Assembly (NCBI GenBank): GCA_046160305.1
Contig: JBJXGX010000025.1
Location: 1-64,000 of the forward strand
DNA from: SHXR01 sp046160305
GTDB lineage: Bacteria; Pseudomonadota; Gammaproteobacteria; Burkholderiales; SG8-39
Direction: 5' to 3'
Length of the DNA stretch: 64,000 bases
The notes beneath the pieces are model-generated. The model was not told the DNA's origin, did not search any database, and was given only the letters and a program-made list of their open reading frames with translations. Shown here one piece after another: positions 52,396-61,323 of the stretch; the first letter of the stretch is position 1, and every line of letters begins with the position of its first letter. A program made the translations under genes and the position numbers.

Positions 52396-52776
52396 TCACG
52401 CCTGAATAGGTGTCGACTGCCAGCACACCATCTGCCAGCCCTTCGCACCTTTGACCCACACATTGGTGAATCGGCTATTCAGCAGCTTCGGCTGGCCATC
52501 GACGAGAATATTGATCTTCACATGGCCGGTCACCACGGCCGAATCGCCATACACCTGGATCGACTCACTTGGCCGCTCGACCGTCTGGTAGTTCCACTTC
52601 TTCGAGCGCACGCCGTCCATGTAGGTTGCCTTCGTATCGGCGCCGCCGTACGAATGCGTGTACACCAATCCGTCGCCAAGCAGTTGATCGAGCGTATTGG
52701 CGTCCTTGGCGATCATCGCCTGGTATCGCCTGTCTTCAAGCGCCTTGATTTCGCGTTTCGTTGCTTCGCTGTCCAT
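52396..52776 (-). CDS. NTF2-like (DUF4440/SnoaL type) protein
   Basis: 126 residues forming an alpha+beta barrel. It has EIKALEDRRYQAMIAKDANTL, LGDGLVYTHSYGG, and a C-terminal NVWVKGAKGWQMVCWQSTPI, the usual pattern of DUF4440. Such proteins may be small isomerases, dehydratases or binding proteins; no catalytic set is certain here. It lies between the dioxygenase gene (44 bases) and the lactonase-like gene (8 bases), so it may act on the ring-cleavage product. Confidence 0.85.
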   Translation of the reverse strand: MDSEATKREIKALEDRRYQAMIAKDANTLDQLLGDGLVYTHSYGGADTKATYMDGVRSKKWNYQTVERPSESIQVYGDSAVVTGHVKINILVDGQPKLLNSRFTNVWVKGAKGWQMVCWQSTPIQA

Positions 52777-52820
52777 GATGAGGTCTCCTCAGCAGCAGGG
52801 GGTGACCTTCGTCGCATCCA

Positions 52821-53714
52821 TCAAGCCGGCTGCATACCAAAGGTGTAGTCGAGGGTGAAGAACGGAACGCTCGATTTCTTGCCATCCGGCGCGGCCGCAC
52901 CCGAGCCGTGCCGCACGTAATTACCGATGCAAGAGCTTCGCACGCCGAACACCGCGTCCGAATCGAGATACTCGTCGCCTTCGACGAAGATGTGCGTGAT
53001 GAGTTTCTCGTAGCCCGGGGCGTGCACCATGAAGTGAATGTGCGCCGGGCGCATCGGATGCCGTTTGGTCGCATTCAGCATGACACCGACGGGCCCATCG
53101 GTTGGGATCGGATACGCGCAGGGCTTGATCGTCTTGAATGCGACCACGCCCTTTGCATCGCTCGAGAATGTGGCGCGGAGCTCGGTATGATCGATGCTCC
53201 AGTTCGGATCCTGCACGTCGTAGAACCCCTCGGCGTCCGCTTGCCACACGTCGACCTGGGCGTTCGCGATGGGCTTCCCGTCGACGCTCTTGATGAGCGC
53301 GTTCACATAGCACGGGTCACCTTTGCGCTTGCCTGAGATGTCGGCGCCGTTTGCAAGCTTCGGTGCATTCTCGATGTGGAACGGGCCGAACACCGTCTGC
53401 TCGGTCGCTTCTTTGTCCCGCTTGTTGCTTTGCGCGCACACGAGCTGCGAGAGGCCGATCGTATCGGAGAGCAGAATGAATTCCTGGCGGGTATCCGTGC
53501 ATTTGTGGCCGGTGGCGGTGAGGAATTTGATGCCTTCATACCATTCGTCTTCCGTCAATTTCACCTCCCGCGCGAAGTCGTGCAAATGCCTCACCAGTGC
53601 ATTCACGATCACCTTCAGACGCGGATCCGGCGTATTGGCAAACCGCTCGATCACCGCCTGGGTCACATTGTTCTCGTTGAGATTGCGGGATACCGCGTCG
53701 GCGCTTGCTGCCAT
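52821..53714 (-). CDS. Intradiol ring-cleavage dioxygenase, hydroxyquinol 1,2-dioxygenase type
   Basis: 297 residues. The N-terminal dioxygenase_N helical domain has PDPRLKVIVNALVRHLHDF and the RQEFILLSDTIGLS motif. The catalytic beta-sandwich carries the Fe(III) ligands Tyr165 (GFYDVQDP), Tyr201 (AYPIPTDGPVG), His225 and His227 (RPAHIHF). The DVQD and YPIPTDGPVG context and length match hydroxyquinol 1,2-dioxygenases better than catechol or protocatechuate enzymes. The product would be a maleylacetate-type acid. No maleylacetate reductase is visible nearby. It is inside an eight-gene leftward run. Confidence 0.88.
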   Translation of the reverse strand: MAASADAVSRNLNENNVTQAVIERFANTPDPRLKVIVNALVRHLHDFAREVKLTEDEWYEGIKFLTATGHKCTDTRQEFILLSDTIGLSQLVCAQSNKRDKEATEQTVFGPFHIENAPKLANGADISGKRKGDPCYVNALIKSVDGKPIANAQVDVWQADAEGFYDVQDPNWSIDHTELRATFSSDAKGVVAFKTIKPCAYPIPTDGPVGVMLNATKRHPMRPAHIHFMVHAPGYEKLITHIFVEGDEYLDSDAVFGVRSSCIGNYVRHGSGAAAPDGKKSSVPFFTLDYTFGMQPA

Positions 53715-53819
53715 GTTTCCACTCCTGTATCGACAATGACGATGCCCTCGCCGCGCTGCCTCGGTGGGCCTGCGGGAGAGTTTATACGAACGAGATGTCT
53801 GCGGCCGGCCGCCCGCCGG

Positions 53820-54815
53820 TCAGAGCAGAACGGCGCGCGAACCCTCTCCTGCGGAGGTCACGATCGCCTCCAGCACGCGCACGTTGTCGAGCAACTGCTC
53901 GCGACTGAAGCGATACGGGGATTCGCCGCCGACCGCTTTCGCCCAGGCCTCGAAATTGGCGAGCACGGTGTTCTCAGGCATGAAGGATCGCATCGATCGC
54001 TTTCCTTCGGCATCGGCGATCGTCACATCGCTTGGCTGCCCTTTGTCGACATTCGCGTTTTCCTTCACTTCGATCCAGCCGCGGGCGCCGAATACCGTGA
54101 AGCGCCCGTGATACGGTGTCGAAGAGAGGCAGGTGAGCGAACCCGTCACACCAGATACGAAATCGATCTGCGCCGACACATGGTCATCGCCCGCCATGCG
54201 CGAGTAGACGCGCGCCGTCCTGGCAATTACGCGCCGCGGCCGCCCCACCAGCGACATGAAGAGATCCGTCACATGGATGCCAAGCGCTGTCATCGCACCG
54301 GCGGGCGCATCCTTTGCACCCACCCGCCAATTTGACGCATCGAGATTGGCGAACAGGTTGTGACTCATGTTCGCCTCGAGATGCAGGATCTCCCCGAGAG
54401 CGCCCGATTGCACGGTGGCCGCCAATAGCTCCATCGCCGGCTCGAAGCGCCTTTCATGACCGATACCGAGGATCACCCCTGCCTTGTCGCAGGCGGCGAG
54501 AATACGCTCCGCACCCGCGGCAGTGAGGGTCAAAGGCTTCTCGCAGAACAACTGTTTTCCCGCATCGAGCGCGCGCAGGCAAAGGACCTCATGCGTGCTG
54601 TGTGGCGTGGCGACGATGATGGCGTCGATTGCCCGGTCACGCAATACGTCATCGAAGGAAGCCGAAAGCGTGATGCCGAATTCGCGCGCGAAGTCGCCAA
54701 GCTGCGGGGCGGCAACGTCGACCCCGTGCGTGACGCGAATGCGCGTGCTATCACGCAGGCACTTGGTGATTTGTTTGCCCCACCAGCCCAGTCCGATTAC
54801 CGCCGCGTTGATCAT
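53820..54815 (-). CDS. Gfo/Idh/MocA-family NAD(P)-dependent oxidoreductase
   Basis: 331 residues. The N-terminal Rossmann fold is INAAVIGLGWWGKQI, with ATPHSTHEVLCLRAL and QLFCEKPLTLT (EKP motif), and the C-terminal half has GAMTALGIHVTDLFM. It is a paralogue of 50496-51494, sharing the GLGWWGK start and the A(P/A)GxMTAxGIH segment. It lies 11 bases after the beta-propeller gene and 105 bases before the dioxygenase. Confidence 0.9.
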   Translation of the reverse strand: MINAAVIGLGWWGKQITKCLRDSTRIRVTHGVDVAAPQLGDFAREFGITLSASFDDVLRDRAIDAIIVATPHSTHEVLCLRALDAGKQLFCEKPLTLTAAGAERILAACDKAGVILGIGHERRFEPAMELLAATVQSGALGEILHLEANMSHNLFANLDASNWRVGAKDAPAGAMTALGIHVTDLFMSLVGRPRRVIARTARVYSRMAGDDHVSAQIDFVSGVTGSLTCLSSTPYHGRFTVFGARGWIEVKENANVDKGQPSDVTIADAEGKRSMRSFMPENTVLANFEAWAKAVGGESPYRFSREQLLDNVRVLEAIVTSAGEGSRAVLL

Positions 54816-54826
54816 TGCGAACCCAG

Positions 54827-55891
54827 TCAGTAGTAGGTAAGGGTCTCGATGCCGCTGCCACCGTCGAAATACCCGAGGATGCGCCGGGCTTCCAGATCGA
54901 AGACGGTCGCGATTCCGCTATCGTGATTCGCGACGATCACCGTCCGGTAGTCCGGCGCGAAGGCGAAGCCCATCGGGCCTTTCGCCACGACCATCGGCGC
55001 CTGTCGGCCAAGATCGTTCGCGTCGTGAATGTAGATCACGCCGGACGCGAAGTTTGCGGTGACGACGAACCGCCCGTCCAATGAAAAGCGGATGCGCATG
55101 TTGCGGCTTCGCTTGGGATTGGTGGGCGGATTGCCCTGCAGTTCGAATGATTGGACGATCGCATCGGTCGCGGTATCGATCACATGGATCCGCGCATCGA
55201 AGTTGTCGACCACGAGGATCCGCTTGCCATCCGGCGATACGGTGATGCCTTCGGTGCCCTGCTTCGCCGTGGGCAGCTCGATCGATTTCACGAGCTTGCG
55301 CATCGCCACGTCGAACACGCCCACCGACGCTGTCTTGTTGGAGATGTAGATCTTGGCCCCGTCTGGTGTCATCGTGATCCAGTGGCTGCCGGTGGAGCCG
55401 GTATCGAATGCCTCTTCGATCGCGTTCGACACTGGATTGACAACGACGAGTTTCGCCGAGGAATCGCACGAGACCCAGAGGCGCCCGTCGGCAGCGACCA
55501 TCATGCCGTGGGGTGCGAAGTACGGCGCCACGCTGATCGTGCCGGTCATCGCCCGCGACTCGAGGTCGATCACGGCAATGGTCTGCGCGGGCGTTGGATT
55601 ATTCCCGAAGATGCCGGGCCCGTAGATGGATACATACGCGGTGCGATGGTCGGGCGCGATCGCCACCTCGTGCGGGAGCTTGTCGACATCGAGCGCCGCG
55701 AGTTCCTTGAATGACGACGGATCGTAGAACCGCACCTTGCCGCCGACCTTGTCCACCGCGATGATCCCGCGCTTGCCGGTGGGATTGTTGAATGCGTATC
55801 CGTTCGGCGCTGCACCGGAACGCCCGGGCGTGTCGAGGTACGAAACCGGCGGCAGCGGCAAGAGGCCGATCGGGCGCGAAAAAAACGACAT
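54827..55891 (-). CDS. YncE/lactonase-type seven-bladed beta-propeller protein
   Basis: 354 residues made of repeated blades with the pattern V-(S/T)-PDG-x(3)-V (YISNKTASVGVFD, GITVSPDGKRILVVDNFDARIHVID, VTANFASGVIYIHD). Clear signal peptide is absent. The family holds bacterial YncE-like proteins and 6-phosphogluconolactonase-like enzymes. In this cluster a lactonase or binding role is possible. It starts 23 bases after the RidA stop. Confidence 0.82.
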   Translation of the reverse strand: MSFFSRPIGLLPLPPVSYLDTPGRSGAAPNGYAFNNPTGKRGIIAVDKVGGKVRFYDPSSFKELAALDVDKLPHEVAIAPDHRTAYVSIYGPGIFGNNPTPAQTIAVIDLESRAMTGTISVAPYFAPHGMMVAADGRLWVSCDSSAKLVVVNPVSNAIEEAFDTGSTGSHWITMTPDGAKIYISNKTASVGVFDVAMRKLVKSIELPTAKQGTEGITVSPDGKRILVVDNFDARIHVIDTATDAIVQSFELQGNPPTNPKRSRNMRIRFSLDGRFVVTANFASGVIYIHDANDLGRQAPMVVAKGPMGFAFAPDYRTVIVANHDSGIATVFDLEARRILGYFDGGSGIETLTYY

Positions 55892-55914
55892 CAGGATTCC
55901 TTTCTCCAGCGCGA

Positions 55915-56457
55915 TCAGCGACGCGCGGACGTGCGAGTTGGCGAGGATTTTTTCTTGGCGGATTTCTTCGCAGCGACCTTCTTCGCGCTCCCCGTCTTCG
56001 TCGCGGCCTTGCGGCGACCCGCCGCGCGTTGCGGGACATAGCCCACTGCGTCTACTTCCAATCCCATGTCAAGCGGCGTTCGTCCCGCTTGCATGCGCGT
56101 GCGGGCAGGCCACGTCTCGGGGCTCGAAAAATACTCGCGATAGATGCGATCGAAGGTTTCCGACTGGGTTTGATCGCGCAGCCAAACGATCACTTTGAGC
56201 AGGCAATCCATGTTGGATCCGGCCGCGGCCATGAGTTTCCTCATGTTTTCCATGACGATGCGGACCTGCTGCTCGAACGGGATATCCGGGAACTTCGGCA
56301 GCGGCTGGCCGTTCTTGCGCGCATCGATCATCGACTGCGCGAATTCGGGCGTGAACGGCGGGAGCCCGGAGATGTAGATCATGTTGCCGTGCTTCACGGC
56401 GAGGTTGATGGGACCCCCGGTGCCGAGAATGCCCGCGGTGATCACTTGCTTTTCCAT
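55915..56457 (-). CDS. RidA-family protein with lysine-rich C-terminal tail
   Basis: 180 residues. Residues 1 to about 145 form a RidA/YjgF domain (NMIYISGLPPFTPEF, VRIVMENMRKLMAAAGSNMDCLLKVIVWL, PARTRMQAGRTPLDMGLEVDAV) with the arginine used to bind imine substrates. RidA proteins hydrolyse reactive enamines/imines; RidA-like proteins also occur in aromatic and nitrogen-heterocycle pathways. The last 35 residues are an unusual Lys/Ala/Ser/Arg tail (AAKKSAKKKSSPTRTS) that resembles histone H1. GGGAG precedes the ATG at 56457. Confidence 0.88.
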   Translation of the reverse strand: MEKQVITAGILGTGGPINLAVKHGNMIYISGLPPFTPEFAQSMIDARKNGQPLPKFPDIPFEQQVRIVMENMRKLMAAAGSNMDCLLKVIVWLRDQTQSETFDRIYREYFSSPETWPARTRMQAGRTPLDMGLEVDAVGYVPQRAAGRRKAATKTGSAKKVAAKKSAKKKSSPTRTSARR

Positions 56458-56613
56458 TGTGTTCTCCCGTTTATCAATCAAGTGGAACCGCTAAGGACGC
56501 AATGGACGCAATGGGGACAAGCAGTTCGTGTCGATCCCGGCGGAACGGTCGCAAACATTGCAATCCTCAAAGATCTCCTTGGCGTCCTTTGCGGTTCAAT
56601 GCTGCCCGAGCGC

Positions 56614-57501
56614 CTAGACCGAATCCGTCGGCAAACCCGAAAGCCGCTCGAACAACTTCACCACTGCGATGAAATCCTCTTCACCATACCCATCCCCGGT
56701 CGTCGCCTTCATGAGTTGGCGAGTCGTTGCGGTCATGGGCATCGGGATGCCAAGCTCGTCGCCGGCCCGAAGCATCAGGTCCACGTCCTTTGAGAGCTGC
56801 GCGGGCGTGAAGGTCGGCGTGAAATCGCGCACCTTGAGCAGCTTCGCCTTGGCATTCAGCCACGGCGATCCGATCGTGCTGGCCATGAGTCCGTCGAGCA
56901 TGGTGTTCCAATCGAGGCCGCCTTTGCGCCCGAGCGCCAAGGCCTCCGCCAGGAGGGTTGCCGAGTTTGCCACCATAAGATTGATGACGAGCTTCATGTA
57001 GCGCGCCTGCTCCGCGCCGCCGACATATACCTGGGCAACGCTGAATTTCTGCACCGCAGGCTTCACTTTTTCCCAGGCGGCCGGCGGTCCGGAAACCAGT
57101 GCGGTAATCTGCCTCGATTCCGCCGAGTTCGAGTTGCCGGAAACCGGCATCCGTAGATAGGCCACCCCGCACGCGGCGGCACCCGCCGCAACATCGGCCG
57201 ACGCGGCAGCCGATACGGTGCTCGTATCAATATAGATGAGCCCTGCACTCGCGCTCGCGAACACGCCATCCGGATCGAGCGTGACTTTGCGCAACACCTT
57301 GTCGTCCGGAAGGGAGGAAAAGACGATATCCGATGCGAGGACGCACGCCTTGATGGTGGATGCCTCCGCCGCTCCGTGACCGCGCGCTCGGGCACGTGCG
57401 CCAGGATCCGGATCACAGACCGTCACCGCATAGCCCGCCTTCACAAGAAAGCGGACCATCGGCCCGCCCATTCGTCCGGCTCCGATGAATCCGATCTTCA
57501 T
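56614..57501 (-). CDS. Beta-hydroxyacid dehydrogenase family (3-hydroxyisobutyrate dehydrogenase-like)
   Basis: 295 residues from ATG 57501. The NAD-binding start is MKIGFIGAGRMGGPMVRFL, the substrate motif is YIDTSTVSAAASA with PVSGN, and the catalytic Lys170 lies in MKLVINLMVANS. Relatives oxidise 3-hydroxyisobutyrate, tartronate semialdehyde or similar 3-hydroxy acids. It is the first gene of the leftward run and a paralogue of the gene at 62702-63628. A 232-base divergent region separates it from the protease gene. Confidence 0.9.
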   Translation of the reverse strand: MKIGFIGAGRMGGPMVRFLVKAGYAVTVCDPDPGARARARGHGAAEASTIKACVLASDIVFSSLPDDKVLRKVTLDPDGVFASASAGLIYIDTSTVSAAASADVAAGAAACGVAYLRMPVSGNSNSAESRQITALVSGPPAAWEKVKPAVQKFSVAQVYVGGAEQARYMKLVINLMVANSATLLAEALALGRKGGLDWNTMLDGLMASTIGSPWLNAKAKLLKVRDFTPTFTPAQLSKDVDLMLRAGDELGIPMPMTATTRQLMKATTGDGYGEEDFIAVVKLFERLSGLPTDSV

Positions 57502-57733
57502 TACCGCGTCTCCTGTTAGATGCGCGACGTCGACTCGATCGATCGCGGCAGTGAGTGTATCGGCTTCCCCGGATGAACGGGATTCGGGCAATGTCGCGCG
57601 CGGTGGTCTCGGCCGATCGGCCGGAGTCGTCGCGTGAGCCCCGGGTTGCGGGTTAGACTCGAACGATTGAGTTTCCCTCCTGTCCTCAAGACTGCATCTG
57701 CTGCGATTGCAGATCCGAATTCGAGGTTCAACC

Positions 57734-59326
57734 ATGATCGCCAGGGTACTGACCGATACTGCGACGACTGCCGAGCACCTTTCTGTTTCCACCATTCGCA
57801 GCCTCGATCGCGCGGGCGTTGCGAGAGCCGCGGACGAGCTCGCCCGCGCAGGCAGCTTGAACAACCTTGCGCCAACTATCGATCAGCTCATCGCGGTCGC
57901 GGAGAAGCTGCGGGCCGAGCGCCTCTTCAATCCGATCATCGATCTCGCCTCAAGCGGCGTCTGGCAACGCGTCAAGAGTCCCTGGTTGACCCGGGTGCTC
58001 GGTCAGGCGTTGGTCGAGGAGGGGCGATTCAGCGAAGCCACGACGCACCTGCGATCAATTCTCACCACCGATCAGGCGCTCCAAGCCCAAGGACTCCTCG
58101 GGCGCATCGAGAAGCAGATCTTCGTGAATGAAGCAAGCGTCCAGGGCACGGGAGATCCGGCGCGCCTTGGCCGCGCCATCGACATCTATCTCGCCGCCTA
58201 TGAGGGCGACAAAGCCCGGCCCAGTTGGCATGGCATCAACGCCGCCGCATTGCTCGCACGTGCGCGCCGAGACGGGATGACCCATCCAAGGCTCGATGAT
58301 GTGGCGAAGATCGCCCGGGGAATCATCCGCAAGATCGGAACGGGTTTTGATCCGGGCGCCGTCGACGGCTGGAACCTCGCGACTCTAGGCGAGGCCCATC
58401 TGGTGCTCAACGACCTCGATCAAGCCGAACTCTGGCTTCGTCGTTTTGCGGCTGCGGACAACCTCGAGCTCTTCGCGCTTGCAAGCACCACGCGACAATT
58501 GGAGGAAGTGTGGGGCCTGCGCGATGACCGCGCGCCCGGCAATCGGATTCTGCCGGTGCTCAAGCGCGCGCTGGCCCGCGAAGGGCGTCTGGCGCTGATC
58601 GCACCGCGATCGGTTCACGAAGCCACACCCGCATCGCTCGAGAAGGTGTTCGGCAACGCGGGCTTCATGACACCGGAAAAGCTCAGGCTCGGCTTGACGC
58701 GTTGCGAAGCGGTCGGACGCGTGGAAGAACTCACCGGCGAAGGATTCGGAACGGGATTCGTCCTGCCGGGAAACGCGCTCAAGAAGTCCTGGGGCAGCGC
58801 ACTGGTCTTCGTGACGAACGCGCATGTCCTGAGCGAATCCGATCCCGATGCGGTGTCGCCCAAGAAGGCACAGGTCACGTTCCATGCGGTTCGTGATTCC
58901 AAGGGCAGGCCCCACACGACGCGTCTTGGTGAGATCCTCGCCTCATCGCCGCCCGACAAGCTCGACCACACGATCGTTCGTATCAAGACGGCACCGCGCG
59001 GCGTGGCGTCGATCCCTCTTGCCGAGAAGCTGCCGTCCGCTGATTCGAAGGAGCGTCTGTACGCGATCGGCCATCCGAAGGGCGGCGCGCTTTCGTTTTC
59101 GATGCAGGATAACGAAATGCTCGACCATGGCGCACCGAAAAACGCACGCGTCCACTATCGAACGCCGACCGAGCCTGGCAGCTCCGGAAGCCCGATCTTC
59201 AACGCGAGTTGGGATCTGGTGGCACTGCATCACTCGGGTTCGGCCGCGATGAAAAAGATCCACGGTGAAGGCACCTACGAAGCGAACGAAGGAATCTGGA
59301 TCCAGAAAATTCGCGCCGATCTTTGA
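57734..59326 (+). CDS. TPR/TRAFs-binding-like protein with C-terminal trypsin-like protease
   Basis: 530 residues without a signal peptide. Residues about 20-290 are helical and TPR-like (LGQALVEEGRFSEATTHLRS, TLGEAHLVLNDLDQAELWLR). They include W-HGINAAALLARA, similar to the GINAA motif of the TRAFs-binding domain found in bacterial conflict proteins. Residues about 325-530 are a trypsin-fold domain with His364 (TNAHVLS), Asp411 (KLDHTIV) and Ser484 (GSSGSP). GAGGT precedes the ATG. A nuclease gene follows after 28 bases, so the two are probably co-transcribed. A stress or defence role is possible but unproven. Confidence 0.85.
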   Translation: MIARVLTDTATTAEHLSVSTIRSLDRAGVARAADELARAGSLNNLAPTIDQLIAVAEKLRAERLFNPIIDLASSGVWQRVKSPWLTRVLGQALVEEGRFSEATTHLRSILTTDQALQAQGLLGRIEKQIFVNEASVQGTGDPARLGRAIDIYLAAYEGDKARPSWHGINAAALLARARRDGMTHPRLDDVAKIARGIIRKIGTGFDPGAVDGWNLATLGEAHLVLNDLDQAELWLRRFAAADNLELFALASTTRQLEEVWGLRDDRAPGNRILPVLKRALAREGRLALIAPRSVHEATPASLEKVFGNAGFMTPEKLRLGLTRCEAVGRVEELTGEGFGTGFVLPGNALKKSWGSALVFVTNAHVLSESDPDAVSPKKAQVTFHAVRDSKGRPHTTRLGEILASSPPDKLDHTIVRIKTAPRGVASIPLAEKLPSADSKERLYAIGHPKGGALSFSMQDNEMLDHGAPKNARVHYRTPTEPGSSGSPIFNASWDLVALHHSGSAAMKKIHGEGTYEANEGIWIQKIRADL

Positions 59327-59354
59327 AATCAACCAACGACTTGGAGGCAGCGAC

Positions 59355-60314
59355 ATGGCACAGGGAAGGACCGTGCGTTTTGAGGACATGGAGTGGTTGG
59401 GCGGCAAACCGGCGACCAGCAGGCAACCTGTGGCAGAAGCGGCCGACCTCGAACGGGTACGTGTTCAGGAGATTCGTATTCATGCGGCCAGCCACTTCAA
59501 GGGACGAAAGGGCTTCGATCCCGCGTTCATTTCGGGCTTTCGCGTTCCGTTGCCGCGCGTTATCGGCGCGCTCAAAGGTGATGAGGCGCCGCTCGTAAGC
59601 GGGTCCGGGCATGTTCTGCACTACACGCACTTCTCGTCGGTGCTATCGAAGTCGCGCCGCGTTCCGCTCTACACGGCCTGCAACATCGACGGCCGGGCGT
59701 CGGTGAAGGTGCCGCGCGGCAACAAGGACGTTTGGTTCTACGACGGCAGGATCGCGATCGAGCACCAGGTGGGCGAAGACCTCTATGAAGGGAACATTCT
59801 TGATCGCGGACATCTGGTGCGCCGTGAAGATCCCGTGTGGGGTGTGAGCGCGAAGCTCGCGAACGACGATACGTTCCACTTCACGAACTGCGCGCCGCAA
59901 GCAAGCGCCATGAACCAGAAGACCTGGCTCGGCCTTGAAGACTACATTCTGCAGAACGCGCGGGCCCACGATCTGAAGATCAGCGTATTCACCGGCCCGG
60001 TTTTTCGCGCGGACGATACGGTCTATCGTGGTGTGCGCATTCCCAAGGAATACTGGAAGGTGGTCGCCATCCGCACACCGGAGCGCCCATCGGTGACCGC
60101 GTATCTGCTCAGTCAGGCGAAGCTGCTGGCCGACCTGGAATTCGTATTCGGGAAGTACAAGACCTATCAGGTGGCCATCAAGGAAGTCGAGACGCTCACC
60201 GGCCTTGATTTCGGCGGGTTGTCGCAATACGACGGCTTCTCGAACAGCGCCGTACGCGAAAGTGCGCGATGGCCGCGTGCCGAGCTAAAGGACTGGAAAG
60301 CGATACGGATCTAG
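59355..60314 (+). CDS. DNA/RNA non-specific endonuclease (NUC family)
   Basis: 319 residues from ATG 59355, preceded by GGAGG. The NUC domain shows the beta-beta-alpha-metal active site D150-R-G-H153 (NILDRGHLVRRED), with metal-binding Asn in FTNCAPQ and MNQKTWLGLEDYI. No signal peptide is seen, unlike secreted nucleases of this family, so an intracellular or specially delivered role is likely. It is translated right after the trypsin-like protease gene, and a symmetrical terminator hairpin follows its stop. Confidence 0.9.
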   Translation: MAQGRTVRFEDMEWLGGKPATSRQPVAEAADLERVRVQEIRIHAASHFKGRKGFDPAFISGFRVPLPRVIGALKGDEAPLVSGSGHVLHYTHFSSVLSKSRRVPLYTACNIDGRASVKVPRGNKDVWFYDGRIAIEHQVGEDLYEGNILDRGHLVRREDPVWGVSAKLANDDTFHFTNCAPQASAMNQKTWLGLEDYILQNARAHDLKISVFTGPVFRADDTVYRGVRIPKEYWKVVAIRTPERPSVTAYLLSQAKLLADLEFVFGKYKTYQVAIKEVETLTGLDFGGLSQYDGFSNSAVRESARWPRAELKDWKAIRI

Positions 60315-60343
60315 GAATCTGAGCGGTCTGCCGCGCAGATTCC
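60314..60343. terminator. Bidirectional terminator hairpin between nuclease and GH19 genes
   Basis: GGAATCTG (60314-60321) and CAGATTCC (60336-60343) pair perfectly, with GCGG/CCGC stacked inside around a TCTG loop. It overlaps the last base of the nuclease stop and lies 11 bases from the stop of the convergent GH19 gene. There is no T-run. Confidence 0.65.
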
Positions 60344-60353
60344 TCGGGATGCA

Positions 60354-61271
60354 TCAACGTTTCGTTTTTTTCGCAGCCCGCGTCGGCGCGCTCGTACGCT
60401 CGGTGACGGACTTTCGCGCGGCACGCTTGGATGGCTTCGCTTTGGTCGACTTGGCCTTGACGGACTTGGATGATGCGACGTTGCGCCTTGCGACTGCCGC
60501 CTTCGCAGGCTTGCTCTTCGCAGGCTTGCTCTTCGCGGTCCTGCTCTTCGCAGCCTTGCCCTTCGTGGCAGTCGGCTTGACCGGCTGTGCTTTGGGCCTC
60601 GCGGCCGTCATCGGCGCCGCACCGCGTGGAAGCGATTCCAACGCGTCGATCCCGAGCGCCACACACCCCGATTTCCAGAATGCCAACCGTTCGCTCAAAC
60701 CGTGCGCGGGATTCTTGCCGTTGACCTTGGCACTGATCGCCCCGCAACTTTTTACGGTATTGGCGTCGGCCAGCGCATTCAGCTTGTTCACACTCCAAAA
60801 CCATGCGGCCGCCAACGCGCCGGCGACAGGCTCCTGCACGAGATCAGGGTTTGCCTCGATGTCCATTCCGATGGCTGCACCGCAGGCACGGTAGTTTGCG
60901 CGGCCGGTCAACTGGATCGGGCCGCGGCCCCGATAACGCCAGCCGTCACCGCTTGCTTCATTCCCGTTGCCGATTCGGTTCGCGTACGCACGATTCGCGA
61001 TCTTCGCCGGCTGCCGCTCGTAGGATTTGGCCTGATCCGGCGTGAAATATCGACTGAAGATCGCAAGCAACCCCGGCGCGCCGTAATTCAGGTTCTCGAC
61101 CAGCGTTTTCAGTTGTCCGGACTCATGCGCGAGTTGTGCGAGGAACGCCGCCTCGCGTGCAGGCGAATTGATGTCGAATCGGGCCATTGCGTCATTGAGC
61201 GGTTGGAGAAATTTCTCGGCTGCCGATCCGGCCTTCGGCATGATGTTTTTCAGCTGCTCTAGTGCGATCAT
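60354..61271 (-). CDS. GH19 chitinase/muramidase-like protein with lysine-rich tail
   Basis: 305 residues; AGGAGGG precedes the ATG. Residues about 1-210 are a GH19 lysozyme-like domain like that of phage and bacterial endolysins. Likely acids are Glu50 (AQLAHESG) and Glu59 (TLVENLNYGA), followed by WRYRGRGPIQLTGRANY and WFWSVNKLN. No signal peptide is present. Residues about 220-305 are an Ala/Lys-rich, histone H1-like tail (KSKPAKSKPAKAAVARR). Such enzymes cut peptidoglycan or chitin. No holin or other phage gene is near, so it is not clearly a prophage remnant. Confidence 0.85.
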   Translation of the reverse strand: MIALEQLKNIMPKAGSAAEKFLQPLNDAMARFDINSPAREAAFLAQLAHESGQLKTLVENLNYGAPGLLAIFSRYFTPDQAKSYERQPAKIANRAYANRIGNGNEASGDGWRYRGRGPIQLTGRANYRACGAAIGMDIEANPDLVQEPVAGALAAAWFWSVNKLNALADANTVKSCGAISAKVNGKNPAHGLSERLAFWKSGCVALGIDALESLPRGAAPMTAARPKAQPVKPTATKGKAAKSRTAKSKPAKSKPAKAAVARRNVASSKSVKAKSTKAKPSKRAARKSVTERTSAPTRAAKKTKR

Positions 61272-61323
61272 CGCGGACCCTCCTAGTTATCCGTGCTCAC
61301 CGTCAGCTTCGATCGAGCGCCGG

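Noticed and set aside
57734..61271. Prophage lysis region
   Set aside because: The GH19 and nuclease enzymes can occur in phages, but there is no holin, terminase, capsid, tail or integrase gene, and no attachment-site repeats were seen.
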